Part shown: positions 42,292-54,564 of the stretch, in pieces
Position numbering within the stretch: position 1 is the stretch's first letter
Layout: every line of letters starts with the position of its first letter
Assembly (NCBI GenBank): GCA_963565915.1
Contig: OY751493.1
Span: 124,001-188,000, forward strand
Length of the DNA: 64,000 nt
Direction: 5' to 3'
DNA from: Entoloma clypeatum
Lineage: Eukaryota; Basidiomycota; Agaricomycetes; Agaricales; Entolomataceae
Position numbers and translations under genes: made by a program
The notes under the pieces: model-generated
What the model saw: only the letters and a program-made list of their open reading frames with translations
Databases searched by the model: none
Told to the model about the DNA's origin: nothing

Positions 42292-43206
42292 TCACAGCGG
42301 GACCGGACCAATGTACACCTTGAAAACATTGTAAACAAATAACAATCTAATATAGAATTTATTTGCTGACCACATTGTGGGAACACAAGTAAAATCCATT
42401 TCTAATAATTATTTAATGTGCTCTGCATGTTTCCACTGAGCAAATGCAAAAGAAAATGCAAAATGTGATTGTGATGTGGCCCCAATATTTCCTTCTCTCA
42501 AATGGAGATCCCATTCAAAAATCAAACCACTTGTTTATCCTTTATGAGAACTGAGTTTGATCCCAGCTTACATAGCAGGAACATGCTGAACAAATTATTT
42601 ATTTGATCCCTATGTTCTACCCTCATGCATAAAATTCCCATTGACAAGAAATATTTTAAAAGAAATCACACTGAGTCAATGATGTGATTGACAACCACAC
42701 TGCTGCTATGTTTAAAATGTACCCATCACATCCTTTGTAGTCTTTAAAATATTTCCTCAAACAAAGAAGAAGATTAAAAATATACAAATGGTGTGATTGT
42801 CAATCTCATGATGACTTCACTGTGATTTCTTTTAAAATGTTCTTTGTCAATGGGAATTCCGTGCACAAGGGTAGAACATGGGGATCAAATAAATAATTTG
42901 TTCAGCATGTTCCTGCTATGTAAGCTGGGATCAAACTCAGTTCTCATAAAGGATAAACAAGTGGTTTGATTTTTGAATGGGATCTCCATTTGAGAGAAGG
43001 AAATATTGGGGCCACATCACAATCACATTTTGCATTTTTTTTTGCATTTGCTCAGTGGAAACATGCAGAGCACATTAAATAATTATTAGAAATGGATTTT
43101 ACTTGTGTTCCCACAATGTGGTCAGCAAATAAATTCTATATTAGATTGTTATTTGTTTACAATGTTTTTGAGGGGTACACTGGTCTGGTCCCGCTGTGTG
43201 TGTTAG
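42292..43206. repeat. Large inverted repeat / fold-back element 1
   Basis: The left arm (about 42292-42700) and right arm (about 42791-43206) are reverse complements over roughly 410 bp with few mismatches. For example, ccacattgtgggaacacaag near 42370 pairs with its complement near 43110. The loop is about 90 bp, AT-rich and non-coding. No transposase is encoded. Confidence 0.88.
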
Positions 43207-43596
43207 TATTCGTGCGTGATGTGGCACAGCAGGGTGCTCACCAAAAGTGGGGCCTGTACGGCAGCTGCGCAGGAGAGAGGAGGGGTCGACGATGAAGATG
43301 GGGGAGGAGCAGACGCGAGGGAGGTGATGGAGGGAGTTAAAGGGATATTGGTGGGACTTTGGCTATTGTTCATTTTGACTTTCAGATGTTGCCAGGTTCG
43401 GCAAGTTCTGGTCACGTGGCCAAAGTTGAACAATTGTCAAAGTCCCATCAAGTTTCAACTTCATCAACATCACTCATGTCTGCTCCATCCTCCCCATCTG
43501 CCTTGTCAACCCCTCCTCTCTCCTGTGTGGCTGCCATGCAGGCCCCACTTCTGGTGAGCACCCTGTTGTGCCACATCATGCATGCGTACTAACACA
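43199..43596. repeat. Inverted repeat / fold-back element 2
   Basis: Starts tgtgttagta and ends tactaacaca. The two halves are diverged reverse complements about 195 bp long with almost no loop (centre near 43395). It directly abuts the outer end of fold-back 1. Confidence 0.82.
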
Positions 43597-43603
43597 GATT
43601 AGC

Positions 43604-44095
43604 AGGACGGCGGTTGGCGACTGTGGTGGAAACATGTGGTAACGCACTGCCAAGGGATGTGCAGGGCGGGGGACTTCGCAAGGGGACATGGCGATGGATG
43701 TGGGGCCTGTGGGGTGGGGGACTTCACAAGGGGACACAGCGAGAGACCACAAGCAGGACGGTGGTGGCGACTGGGTGGGGGACATGTGGTAACGCACTGC
43801 TGAGAGATGTGCGGGCCAGGGGACTTTGTGAGGGACATGACGAGGGACATGTGGGTTGGGGGCCTTTGCAAGGGGACATGGCAAGGGACATGGGGCCCAT
43901 GGGGTGGGGGACTTTGCAAGGGGACACAGTGAGGGATGTGTGGCCCATGGGATGGGGGACTTCGCGAGGAGATGTGGCAAGAGACCATGAGCAGGACAGT
44001 GGTGGGCGACTGGATGGGGGGCATGTGGTAACGCACTGCCGAGGGATGTGCAGGGCGGGGGGCTTCGCGAGGGGATGTGGCAAGAGGGCAAGGGA
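43604..44095. repeat. Diverged tandem repeat units
   Basis: Three units begin with caggac(g/a)g(c/t)ggt near 43604, 43756 and 43993. Each contains catgtggtaacgcactgc and ggggacttcgcaag-type blocks. A complementary unit lies at 42050-42290 on the other side of the fold-backs. Stop-free frames here follow from the repeat composition. Confidence 0.7.
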
Positions 44096-44570
44096 TGAGA
44101 AGTATGACACACAGACGAAAGAGACACCTTTTCTTGTACATTTTTCATGTTGTACCACTTGGACTCAATCAAAAATTTTATTTTTTTCGTAAATTGCTGT
44201 ATTATATTATCATGTTTCTATGAAGATGTTGCAAAGGGTTCTCAGTTACTTTTACAGAGCTCTGTATTCTCTTAAGATCTATGTATTACTCTATAGAAAC
44301 TGTATCACCTAACAGCTCTATAAAGAACTTCAAAGCTTGAACTTTGACTTCACAGTGCTGTGAAGAGCTGCATAGAACATAGGCCAGCTGCAACCATCTT
44401 TGGCAAATATCGGTTTTTGCTGATGCTATACAAGCTGTTGATGCTAGTGGCTTCTATCGGCTAAGGTTGGTTGCTATAGGATGCTATCGGCTTCAGCAAT
44501 TCACTATGACATGCTGTGGGAAAAATCAGGATTTACTGATTATTTACCTCAAATTTTTCTGGGGGCCAGT

Positions 44571-46548
44571 GCCTTCATACTATCCCTCACCCTAAGGTCG
44601 GCCTGGCTGTGTCAAAATCCTCAAGGTCGGCAGATTTCTCAGATCGCCTTCCCAGCTACTTTCACAGCCTGATCGTCAACACAGACAGTATTGAGTATTG
44701 ACTCTGATTGAATTGAACACACAAAATGTTGTAGAACTGTGGCGGATGTTGAGATCGCTTGACATCTGTTGAAACTGCTGAATTTTGGGAGTCACACTGA
44801 ATGTCACCTGTCAGTCCCTGCCGCGTCGGAGTATAAATAAAGTATCACATGGACATGCTCTTTTCATCGCCACATCGCCAGGCTCCTAAACCATCCACTC
44901 AAGGGGGAGGAAGGATGCGCCATATCTTATCCGAGTATGACTAATTTATTTGTTCATCCAAATATTTATGCGTACAAACAAAACTGAACATCCAACCTCC
45001 CCCATGAGTGGCTGGTAAACTTGTCAATCACATGACTTTTGGACATCATGGAGAACAATGCAAACCTCTGCAACAACATGGTAAACCTATCCTAGGGCTT
45101 ATTCTTTCTCTCATGTAACTAGTCATTTGATTCAGCGTCATCATCACCTCATTCTCTACCCTGAGGGATATCATCAAACCTTAACACAATGTCAGGTTGC
45201 ATGACTGCCAGCAATTGCAGTTAGTGATGAGAATGCCAATGAAGAGACCTTTGATATGAGCTAGTGTCACTTTCTGAGAAACACACTGTTATTAGAATAT
45301 TGAGAACAGGAAATATTGCATTGTTATTGTCACCCCGAACTTGTGATTCACTCAGGATGTCAAAGTGTGCACCTGAAAGGTTATGAAGCACATTTTGAAC
45401 ATGATCTTCAATGAAGGGCTTCATTGGCATTCTCGTCACTAACTGCAATTGCTGGCAGTCATGCAACCTGACATTGTGTTAAGGTTTGATGATATCCCTC
45501 AGGGTAGAGAATGAGGTGATGATGACGCTGAATCAAATGACTAGTTACATGAGAGAAAGAATAAGCCCTAGGATAGGTTTACCATGTTGTTGCAGAGGTT
45601 TGCATTGTTCTCGATGATGTCCAAAAGTCATGTGATTGACAAGTTTGCCAGCCGCTCATTAGGGTTGCGGAAAAAACCCTCTGTTTTTTATCAGACTCCT
45701 TTTTTACCGGTAAAAATGGTCACATGCTTGGTAAATTACCCCCTCCAGAATATCGCCGGTAAAAAATATACTTCACGTGATACAATCGTGCTAAATTTTC
45801 AACACAACATACACAGAGTTCCAATAGCATTGCCTTCTCCTTGAACTATGGCAACATCAATTCCTGAAGATATTTTCTCCAAGCTTCTCCCTGATTCTCA
45901 ACTCAATATCATTGCTCTCCTCGAGTTTCCTTGCACACTAATGATGAAGACCGCGATGATTCGTGGCTAGACGAGACGCCGAGAGCGACAAGTTCCGGGG
46001 AAGAGTTTGGCCTTGATGCCGAGAGTGAGCCCTGGGTGAATTTCAAATCGAGTTTCCTGGCATGAGTCTTGGCCGAGGAAGGCTCTGTTGAGGTTGCGCA
46101 AGGCGCCCCCGCCCCCACGGTGGCGCCAGCGGCTGCGGAGGATGGAGACAATCTTTAGTTAGAAAATGCCGTTTTGGGGTGCACATGACCATAACGTGAC
46201 CGGTAAATTACCGGTAAAAAAACTGGAAAAAACCCCTCTATGGTAGACTAGTCATGTGCTCGGTAATTTACACCCCCAAGGGGTTTTTTCCGCAACCCTA
46301 CCGGCGGCGCTCATGGGGGAGGTTGGATGTTCAGTTTTGTTTGTACGCATAAATATTTGGATGAACGAATAAATTAGTCATACTCGGATAAGATATGGCG
46401 CATCCTTCCTCCCCCTCGAGCGGATTGTTTAGGAGCCTGCCACGTCGCCAACTTGACAGCGGAGTGCTGAATCGACTTGTGACGTGATGTGACTGACGAC
46501 CTTGAGGTCTTGACACAGCCACGCCGACCTTAGGGTGAGGGGCCAATA
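44571..46548. repeat. Inverted repeat / fold-back element 3, interrupted
   Basis: The inner arms 45010-45244 and 45419-45659 are near-perfect reverse complements (about four mismatches) around a 174-bp loop. Homology continues outward: 44870-45010 pairs with 46314-46450 (ggatgcgccatatcttatcc), and ccctcaccctaaggtcggc (44583 on) pairs with its complement near 46518-46540. The right arm is split by a small hAT-like element. The left arm has about 200 bp (44640-44860) without a counterpart on the right. Confidence 0.85.
45660..46300. mobile_element. Small non-autonomous hAT-like element inserted in fold-back 3
   Basis: 641 bp with inverted ends tagggttgcggaaaaaaccc / ggggttttttccgcaaccct and subterminal ttaccggtaa motifs on both sides. 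It interrupts the right arm exactly where the left arm is continuous (gagtggctgg). The flanks show an imperfect duplication, ccgctcat on the left and gcgctcat on the right, the latter six bases beyond the terminus. No transposase is present. Confidence 0.78.
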
Positions 46549-48572
46549 ACGCGCTCCTCATAGCCATCGCGTCTACTTTCTTGGCGGGCAAATATCTCTG
46601 CGGTGAAGGACAAAGCAGGAAACCCCATTATGCTAGAAACTGCAACGCTGGAGTCGGCGTGTAAGATCGTTTCTTCCCCATCCCGAACGCCGAGAGAGAC
46701 AATTTCAATCCTTCTCCAGATGCACTTTGCCGTTCGACTGTGTGTGTTCGTCGCTCGGGCGAGGGATTCACTTTCTTAGGGAGACCATTTGAGGCGTATA
46801 TGAGGTGAAGACTCGGAAGTAACGTCAAGTTCAACATTCAGAGGTGCGGCCCATTCTCTCGGATCTACCACGCATGAAAAACCCGTTCTGCTGGGGAAGA
46901 TAGGGAATGACTCAGGAACAAGGGCTTTAATGGTGTCCTACCCAACTATCATTAGTTTGCGTTCAAGTTATATGGAGAAGTTGTATATCAGTCCTCATTA
47001 ATGATAGATTCGATGCCAGCAGTCGTGAACAAGATACCTCCAGTTTCATACCGACCCAGAATAGACCGTGATAGGTGGAAAGATCAGACCCAAAGTCAAT
47101 TGATTCTCGTATTAGACGTTCATGTTCCCTGTTCCAGGGGCCGAGTGCGTGCATACCATGGGACCTGAGTTTGGCAATCGCGGATTATGAGGCGACAACA
47201 TACTTACAGGTGTTATGTGGACCTCTTTCCCCTGGGGCCCTTCCCGCCGAACCAAAGTCGGTTGGATCGAGGAACGCAAAAAGCATGTACAGTATACAGT
47301 CTGCTGCGACAGAGAGGCGCCATTGAATACCATGGCTCGATATCCATCCAACCCAACAACTTTCCAAGGGCGCATTTAGCATGGAGTTGAGCCCCAGCGA
47401 CCTGCTCGCGAGGGGTTGACACACGGCCATTACGTAGCCCAACGGAGCAGATGACCCGACCTTAGCCGGAACAATCTATTGGGGAGGGGGAAACAGCCAC
47501 ATCACAGGCGCACTGCAGGCGAACAATGTCATTAAATTTGCACCCGCAGCAGACCGGAAAACAGGCCACGCGACGGACACACTCCCACGCACAGGGGATG
47601 CGATGTTAATGCCATCACCGCATGATCGTAGAAAGGCTGTGGCGGACGCGGATCTTTCTCTGGATCGGACCGAAATGATTATGTCTTGCTGTTTCGGATA
47701 CTTACTTACAAAGTGCGGAATGTTCAAGGGTCCAGACTGCACATCATAGGTCTTCAAGTTGCTCGGCTGAAATCGGTGATAAAAAATACATACCTCCGTC
47801 GTCGGGCGAGGTCACCTCAGAAATACTTACCTCTGGCCGATGATGAAAGCATGCCATACCGGAAATGGCTGGATGATATCGAATCCGGTTGCGATGCCCT
47901 CGCACGTCAAACCTGCGTAAACGAGCAGCTTCAGATGAAAATCTTGCGTCGTGATCTGGAAATACGCCCTTAATATCGAGGAGTCAGAAGAGGTGCCTGA
48001 CGAACGTTCGAAATCTAGAGGGCTCAACTTCAATCCTGTAATTCCGGGGCCTTCAGGTTCCCAAAACAAGCTTGGACGGGATATTGTTCGGCGGAAGGTA
48101 AAGGGGTCACTTAACGTGAATGAGGTATGATGCCTGGAGGCGTCAAAATTGAAGCGCTCAATTCCGACAGAGTCAGACACGTGACTCAATACTTTCACCC
48201 GGAATCATTATGTCCATTGTCCAATGCGTCCAACGGCATGCGCTACTGCCAGAAAGGGTTCGAAGCAGAGGGGGAATCAAAGACAAAACATTAGGCGGAA
48301 GCTTATAACTTGTAAGTAAGTAAGTTTGCTCAGTTTGAGCTGACCATGGCGGGTGTTCAAGGAACCGTGCCTCTACTAGGACCAATCAAGGACCCGCCGC
48401 ATACCTCCCTGCCACATGCCCCTCGACCCTCCGACGACGGGAGGAAAATTAGAGACCAGAATGAACACGCGCACTGAAGGATCGGACTGTCTTACGGAAC
48501 GAAAAAAAAAGCTTAAAAGGTGAAAAACTCGGAGCAAAGAAGTCATCTCACTCCAGTGGGCTCTTCTCTTCC
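46549..48572. other. No confident gene; weak coding-like patches
   Basis: Short open frames overlap on both strands between about 47690 and 48200. On the minus strand 48198-47827 is open and followed by a plausible gtaagt...ttcag intron. On the plus strand EESEEVPDERSKSRGLNFNP (about 47975 on) looks protein-like but loses frame upstream. Neither resolves into a gene, and a decayed gene is possible. Confidence 0.3.
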
Positions 48573-50304
48573 ATGTCTCCTCTCCGACGAATCCTCGCGT
48601 TCGCACTTCTGGCCCTCGCTGTCAAAGGTGATTTTTTCTCTCTCACACCGTTTCCTTGTTGCTGAACGAGGGCCCATTGCCATTGACAGCCGCTACAACC
48701 AACATCGTCCCACCAGCATCTCAAGGTGTTCCTGGTTCGGCCGACAACACACTCGATCTGAATGGGACCAAAACGGACACCAACACCATAGTGTCGACGG
48801 TCAACGACGTCAACCAGAAAGCCGGAGCCACCGGCGATGCACCTCCGAACCAGGCGGTTCCTGAAACTAACGTCACCGCCATCGACGGCCAGGTCCTCGA
48901 TGCCACCGTCAGCCAGGTCACCAGCTCAGATTCGACCACAAGGCGGTCCTTGAAGCGGCGGGATACCGACGGGTACCACCAGATCTTCGCTGGCACGGGT
49001 CCTGCTGGCGGCAGCGCGAACGACGCGGCCATTGAAGGCACAGCCTACCTCACGTACACCGTCGTTCCAAACTCGACCTACAACATCGATGCCTGCCTCG
49101 CCTTTTGCACCAGCGTGGAAGGATGTGGTAAGTTTTCATATCCCATCATCCGGCTTTTTTCGTCGTGCTCAAACCACACCGTCAACAGTCTTCGCCAACT
49201 TGTATTACGAATTCAACAACGAGCTCCTCGACTTCGTCTTTGGTGAACACTCGAACTTGAAGTGTGCGGTCTACGCCGACATCCACACCGCCGCAGAGAA
49301 GACGAACTCTGGTGGCCAGCAATCGTATCCTTCCCCTGGACCCTTGACATACATTCAAGATAGCAGCGGCTGGGGGCTGTCGAGTCTAGCGGACCCTTCC
49401 GACCCGGATGGTTATGAACTCGTTTTCGGACCGACAAACGGGGCAAACAACGCGCCAGGTGTAAGTCTCATAATATACCCTTCGTTTGTTACGACCATCG
49501 CTGACGATCGCACAGTACATGGGTTTCAGTTTCCTTGACAGATACGACGTCGATGCCTGCGCCGCGCTCTGTAACGCCCGAGATGCAGACTCCAACGGCG
49601 GAGCATGTCAATACTTCAACATCTGGCGTGCCGTCGTCAGTGGCATCCCTACAACTTACACTTGCAGCTTCGTGAGTCTTTGATCTACTCTAGATGGACG
49701 AACCATACACTAAACAATTTTTTACACCACCACCCTCCAGTACTACATCGTCACAGACGCCTCCACAGCAGTGAACTACGGCCAGGGCAACCTCCAAGTC
49801 ACCTACTCCCGTGGATACAGCCGCAAAGATTACGTCGTCGACGGCGGCTTCGAAGGCTACACCTGCGGCGGCTTCTGCTACACCGCCAGCTACACCAATT
49901 GGATCGGAACATCACCCGCCGGCGGTTACCTCGACGCCAGCATCTTCCACTACCAGCCCTACTCCCACTCCGGTTCCAGCGTCGGCCTCTTGGGATCGGC
50001 AAACGGCGCTGACGCCCTCCCTGGCACGTTGGCTCCCGCCGCGGCGCTCGCGACAGTCAGTGGGAAGCAGTACACGCTCACGTTCTTCCACATCAGCGCA
50101 TTTAGCGGACCGACAGGGGAGCAGGATGCGTTCGTGCAGATCGTATGGAACGGCGCTGTGGTGGCGACCATCACACCTGGATACAGCCCATGGACGTACT
50201 ACTCGTTCACGCTGACGGCGGTGGGTAGTGACCACCTCGCTTTTAAGGGTGGAAAGGCACCGGCGTGGTCTTTCATCGACGATGTCCACGTCTTCCTGCA
50301 TTGA
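48573..50304 (+). CDS. Secreted 'fruit-body specific protein a'-like protein, 494 aa
   Basis: Five exons, 48573-48627, 48690-49127, 49189-49460, 49516-49671 and 49741-50304, totalling 1485 nt in frame. A signal peptide (MSPLRRILAFALLALAVKA) is followed by a Thr/Asn/Val-rich propeptide and a Kex2-like KRR at residues 107-109. The mature part starts DTDGYHQIFAGTG. It contains two related cysteine-bearing blocks (TYNIDACLAFCTSVEGC and RYDVDACAALCNARDADSN) and a C-terminal beta-rich half resembling a carbohydrate-binding or jelly-roll module, ending WSFIDDVHVFLH. The arrangement matches a family annotated as fruit-body specific protein a in agarics. The biochemical role is unknown; an extracellular or cell-wall location is inferred. 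Confidence 0.85.
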
Positions 50305-50694
50305 TGACATTAGTTTGGAGTTGTGTAACGAGAAGTTGTGTTGTACTATGATTCTCTTTCGTTCCGGTGTACACTAGCAGCTCTAATCGAGGCTCCTTTT
50401 ATATACTTTGCTTGTTCTCTATCCAAAAATCTATCTTGACATGATTTCATGTGCAGCACAACTATTCTCAGCCGTTGAACGTTGAGGTCTCGACACAATT
50501 GTTCATAGAACATTATGTTCAGAGCAGTTGCATAAGTACAGTTATTTGACAATAGGCAGGGTAGTCACCACTAGAATAGTCCAAGTCATGGCGTTGTCAT
50601 CAAACAACACAGATTATTTCGCCAAGGTAAAGGTATAATAAATAACGAGGGGATGAAAGTAAAGAAAGGCGAGAAAGACAGACAACAGACAGAC

Positions 50695-53600
50695 TCAATC
50701 AACCTCGCAACGCCTTGGACTTAAAACAGCATGCCCGTGGCCATGCCCGCGTTCACGTTCCTTGCCTTTGATAATCGTAAACCTACAACACCCCGACATC
50801 AGCACGAAAAACTAAAGATGAAATCAAACTCACGCCTCGCTCCTCCAGTCTTGCCCCTTCCTCGCCTTCTCTTCTTGCTCCGCCGCCTTCGTGATCCACC
50901 CAGCAGGATTCCTCACAGTCGACAACATCGAGTCCCGCTTCGTCGTCACCACTTTGAAGTGCTTCTCACTCCCTGCGACTGAAGACGGACGAGACGAGGT
51001 CGACGACGACGCCTTCATGCCATCGGCAGGTCTCTGGAACATCTATGGGACGAAAATCATCAGGTCTGAAATGAATGTCCAAGGACTTGAACCAGTGACC
51101 GACCTCTTTCAACCTCTGCGTTCTAGTCTTCTCATCGCCTTCCGCACCCTCCTCTGCCTCCGCCATCCTATCTCTCACCCTCACAAGCTGCCCATCCACA
51201 TACTCCAAACCTACACCCCAACATCCAATCAGTCTACACGACCCACACGATTGAACGAAGAAGAAAACGACGCACCAGTCCGAATCGCATCTGCCATCGC
51301 CCGCTGAATCTGCTTCTTCACCAATCCCGTCGCCAACGGCTTCAAAGTCTTGTACAGCAAATCATGCTTCGAGTCGCGAATGCTAAACTTGAGCGACGCG
51401 ACCTTGACATGCACATCGTGCACATGGAACACCGACGACTTGTCGTTCCCCGCAGATACCAGCACCACCGTGACCTAAAGGTCCAAAATAAGCACTCAAC
51501 CATGAGAGACCCGACGACGACAACTAACCGTCAGCCCCTGGCCACCAAGAATAACATCCGCCACACCCGAATCGGACATCTTCGGCACCCCCGTCTTCTT
51601 CTTGAAATAAAACATCACATCCCGCATGTCCGCCTGCATCTGACCGAGAGTGAACGTGAAGCGGTGATGCGACTCGTCCTGGATAGTTTGGTAAGGCGAG
51701 AACTTGACAAAGTTATGTGCCTCGATCGCCACGAGGTTAGGGAACAGATTGGGGCCGGACAGCGTCAGATTCTCGACGACAAGGTCGAGCGATGGGTCCG
51801 TATATTCGATGCGTGGAATCGGGATGTAGCCGACCTGAGGGGGTAGGACGCGTTAGTGAGTGATTTTGCGGAGAGATGAAAGAAGGAACGGACCTTGTGA
51901 ACGAGCTCAGGGACGATGATATTCCTGATATCGTGCCACAAATGCTTCTTGAACTTTAAGCTCCCGTCGTCGTCAAAGAGCAGGTTTCGCGTCAACCTGG
52001 CCCAGTCCTCGCCAAAGCGTTTGTTGAGCTGGACGGGACACACGTCACTTATTAACCCGATGAAGTAGAGCGAAGGAAACTCACCGGATCCTTCCCCATA
52101 GCCTTCAACCAATCCCCGATGTTACTGAACAACTCATCAAAGTGTTCCTTGTACTTGTCATCGTAAAACTTCCGGCCACGCTCCCTCAGCTCCTTGGCCC
52201 GCTCATCACACTGCGGTTCCAAAACGTACCCCGCCTGAAGAAGCACCTAACAGGAAGTCAGCACGACGCCTCATGGAGGGAAAGAAAGAAAGGCCCACCG
52301 TCCTCACAAACTCGTTGACCTCTTTGAACCAATCGCTCAACTCCTTATCCCTCTTACCATCGTCCGCGAGGACATAGAACGCATCAAATATCGGGTCCAT
52401 ATTCTGATTATTGGCGAAGCGCTCCAAAAGCGTGCGGATCTCATGGATAGCGCGCTGAACGGGAGTATCCTACGTCGCAAAAGTCGTCAGTACCAAAGAA
52501 AAATGAGAAGTAAAGGGCCAGGGACGCACGTCTACCTTGGCCCTAGTACCCTCGACGTGCTCTGCGGTCTTGCGCTTCCCATGCTCGGCGATGTGCTCAA
52601 TGTAGGACAAGAGCCATTGAATGGATGCCTTGTAGTCTTCGTGTTTCTGGCACTCAATAATCACCTGGAGGAGCGAGAGGTCAGCACGCCGCGCCGCTGA
52701 AATGGTTAAATCTCACCTTCTTCAGGCGATATAAAAACTGTTCGCGCCTCTCTTCAGGGAAGTACTCCTCCTTCAAAAACTTCTTTCCCCGTTCAATGCG
52801 GTCTCGGTGTTCGTGCGGGACTTTCTCTGCAAGAGTATCCTAGATGGGGTTAAAGGGTCAGTATGGCGACTATATGCGCATTTAACAGAGAACTCACCTT
52901 GGCGCCCTTAAAGCGTCCTATAAGCCCTCCGACTTTTTTCTGAACATGCGCCTCCTTGTCATCCTGCGCTCCCCTCTGCCTCGCCTCCTTCTCACCTGTC
53001 TCTCTCGCTCTTTCTCTGGTCTCCTGCATGCCCAACTTTGCGCGCTCGAGCGGTTCCTCGCCCACGACGTCCTTCGCCCCCTTCTCAAACCGCCCCTTGT
53101 CCACGTCCCCAGCACGTCCCTCTGCCGTCGTCTCTCTCGCCTGATCCATTACGCGATCCTTCTGTTCCCTCGCCATATCTCCCACATGTCTCTCCTCTCC
53201 TTCCTCCCCCCTCACTTTCGATCCCTCCTTGGGCTCATGTACGATCTTCTTCTCCGTCCCGGGTACCGTGGCCTCGACCACCGGCGTCTCATCAGAACCC
53301 ACCTTCTTCCCACCTTCCGTCACAAATTCTCCCTCGGGTGCGGACTTGTCAACGTCGGCGAGCTGCTCCTTGGTCGGCGCGACCGCGCCAGACGCCTTCT
53401 TGAGCCCCAGAGAGAGCAGGTCCCGCCCGATAACCGAAAAATCCGCGACGAGCTTGCGCACTTCTGAGTTCGTAAATATGAGCGAGATGAGCGTGCGTAG
53501 GTGCTGTACGGCTTCAGACACCAGGTTAAACGATCGTTCAGTCCCTATATATATCCCAGAAAAACACACACTGACCTTTCTCATCGTCCGACTTGTCTTC

Positions 53601-54085
53601 CTCGGCCTTCTCAACCGGACCCTCTCCGCCCTCCTCCGCCCTTTCCTTCTTCTGGGCGCGCAATCCCTCCTTATGGGCGACCTCCCTCGTGTGCCACACA
53701 AAGTTCTGGAACAACTCGTCCCTGTTCTTTTCCTTCACGATGGCCCGTGCTGTCTCGATGATGTCGCGCGTGTCCTGCACCAGCTTCCCGCCCTCGGGCG
53801 AGAGCTGCTCCTGGTCGACGGGAGAGTGGTCGAGCACGTACTTGAGCGTCTCGTCGATCTGGTCATTGGACGGAAGACGCCCGTTGCGGAAGGCTTGTAT
53901 CACGCCGAGGAGGCGCAGCTGGAGCAGATTTGGGATTCACATGTATATTTGAGGGTGGAAGGGGAAGAGTGATTACGCACCTTGCGCTCCGTGTCCTTTT
54001 TATTCAGCTCCTGGTCGACTGGCTCCGTGACAGCCGTCGGCGCGGGGTGCTCGCTGATCTCTTTCTTAGCGGGGGGCAGAGACAT
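50695..54085 (-). CDS. HAM1-like protein (HAM1_N and DUF4449 domains), 896 aa, 13 exons
   Basis: Minus strand. Exons are 54085-53981, 53918-53576, 53511-52898, 52839-52717, 52664-52536, 52469-52299, 52246-52085, 52028-51894, 51834-51529, 51474-51276, 51210-51104, 51042-50834 and 50782-50695; they sum to 2691 nt in frame. The N-terminal half shows the HAM1-type helical region (VIQAFRNGRLPSNDQI, LFQNFVWHTREV, RTLISLIFTNSEVRKLVADF) with a charged, acidic/basic insertion around residues 185-350. The C-terminal half has a fold resembling lipid-binding TULIP proteins (VELKVGYIPIPRIEYTDPS-like segment, LVVENLTLSGPNLFPN, FTFTLGQMQADMRDVMFYFK, VHVKVASLKFSIRDSKHDLL). The tail is basic, with HGHGHG. The family is widespread in fungi; membrane or lipid association is inferred. 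The divergent neighbour is a tRNA gene. Confidence 0.88.
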
Positions 54086-54241
54086 TAGTGGTGGTGGGAA
54101 GGGGTAGTGTGTTCGACTGACATTGAGAAGTGGGGCTTATGTAGTGTCTCAGTGGTGCGATGATGCTCGTCGACGTCATCGAGTCTGGAGTGTGGCACGT
54201 GCCGTCACTCAGGAGATCTGAACAGGTTCATGCCACAGCAT

Positions 54242-54329
54242 GGCAACATGGCCGAGTGGTCTAAGGCGCTGGAATTAGGAAACGTATATCCAGTCCGAAA
54301 GGGCGTGAGTTCGAACCTCACTGTTGTCA
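54242..54329 (+). tRNA. tRNA-Leu (anticodon UAG) with an 8-nt intron
   Basis: Acceptor stem ggcaaca pairs with tgttgtc (one G-T), with discriminator A at 54329. D-arm gcc...ggc with the gagtggtctaa loop; anticodon stem ctgga/tccag with loop at-TAG-g-a, interrupted after position 37 by a short intron (about aaacgtat). A long class II variable arm (ccgaaaggg) and T-arm gtgag-ttcgaac-ctcac follow. A run of T follows the gene (ttttttg at 54350), suitable for RNA polymerase III termination. Class II shape and the GGCC D-arm fit leucine. Confidence 0.9.
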
Positions 54330-54509
54330 TTGGAGTCTTATTGGATAAGTTTTTTGCTTGAAAGCGAGTGCTGAAGCGCTGACAAATGATCGTCATGGAC
54401 GCTTGTTCGGTCACCATCTCGCCCCGTACCGCCTCCTGGTCAGCATGATACCATTGGACTAGGCTTAACAACCACCCGGCCGCTGCCGTCGGCCGATGCT
54501 TTATTCACC

Positions 54510-54517
54510 TATATAAG
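54510..54517 (+). promoter_or_regulatory. TATA box of the proline-rich gene
   Basis: tatataag lies 48 bp ahead of the preferred start codon at 54565 and just ahead of the upstream in-frame codon at 54517. This supports transcription starting between them and favours the downstream ATG. Confidence 0.55.
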
Positions 54518-54564
54518 TGCTCCTTCCTCCCGATGAGGATTCCCTTGCAAGGATCCTCCTCCCC

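Noticed and set aside
43576..44192. Several long His/Pro/Ser-rich frames on both strands
   Set aside because: They overlap in different frames within repeated GC-rich units; no start context, introns or domain.
47686..48198. Gene candidates on either strand
   Set aside because: Both strands have protein-like patches but neither gives a model with start, stop and consistent splice phases; left as unresolved.
53229..53972. 247-codon plus-strand frame
   Set aside because: Antisense shadow of the HAM1-like gene, whose minus-strand exons have matching splice sites and domains.
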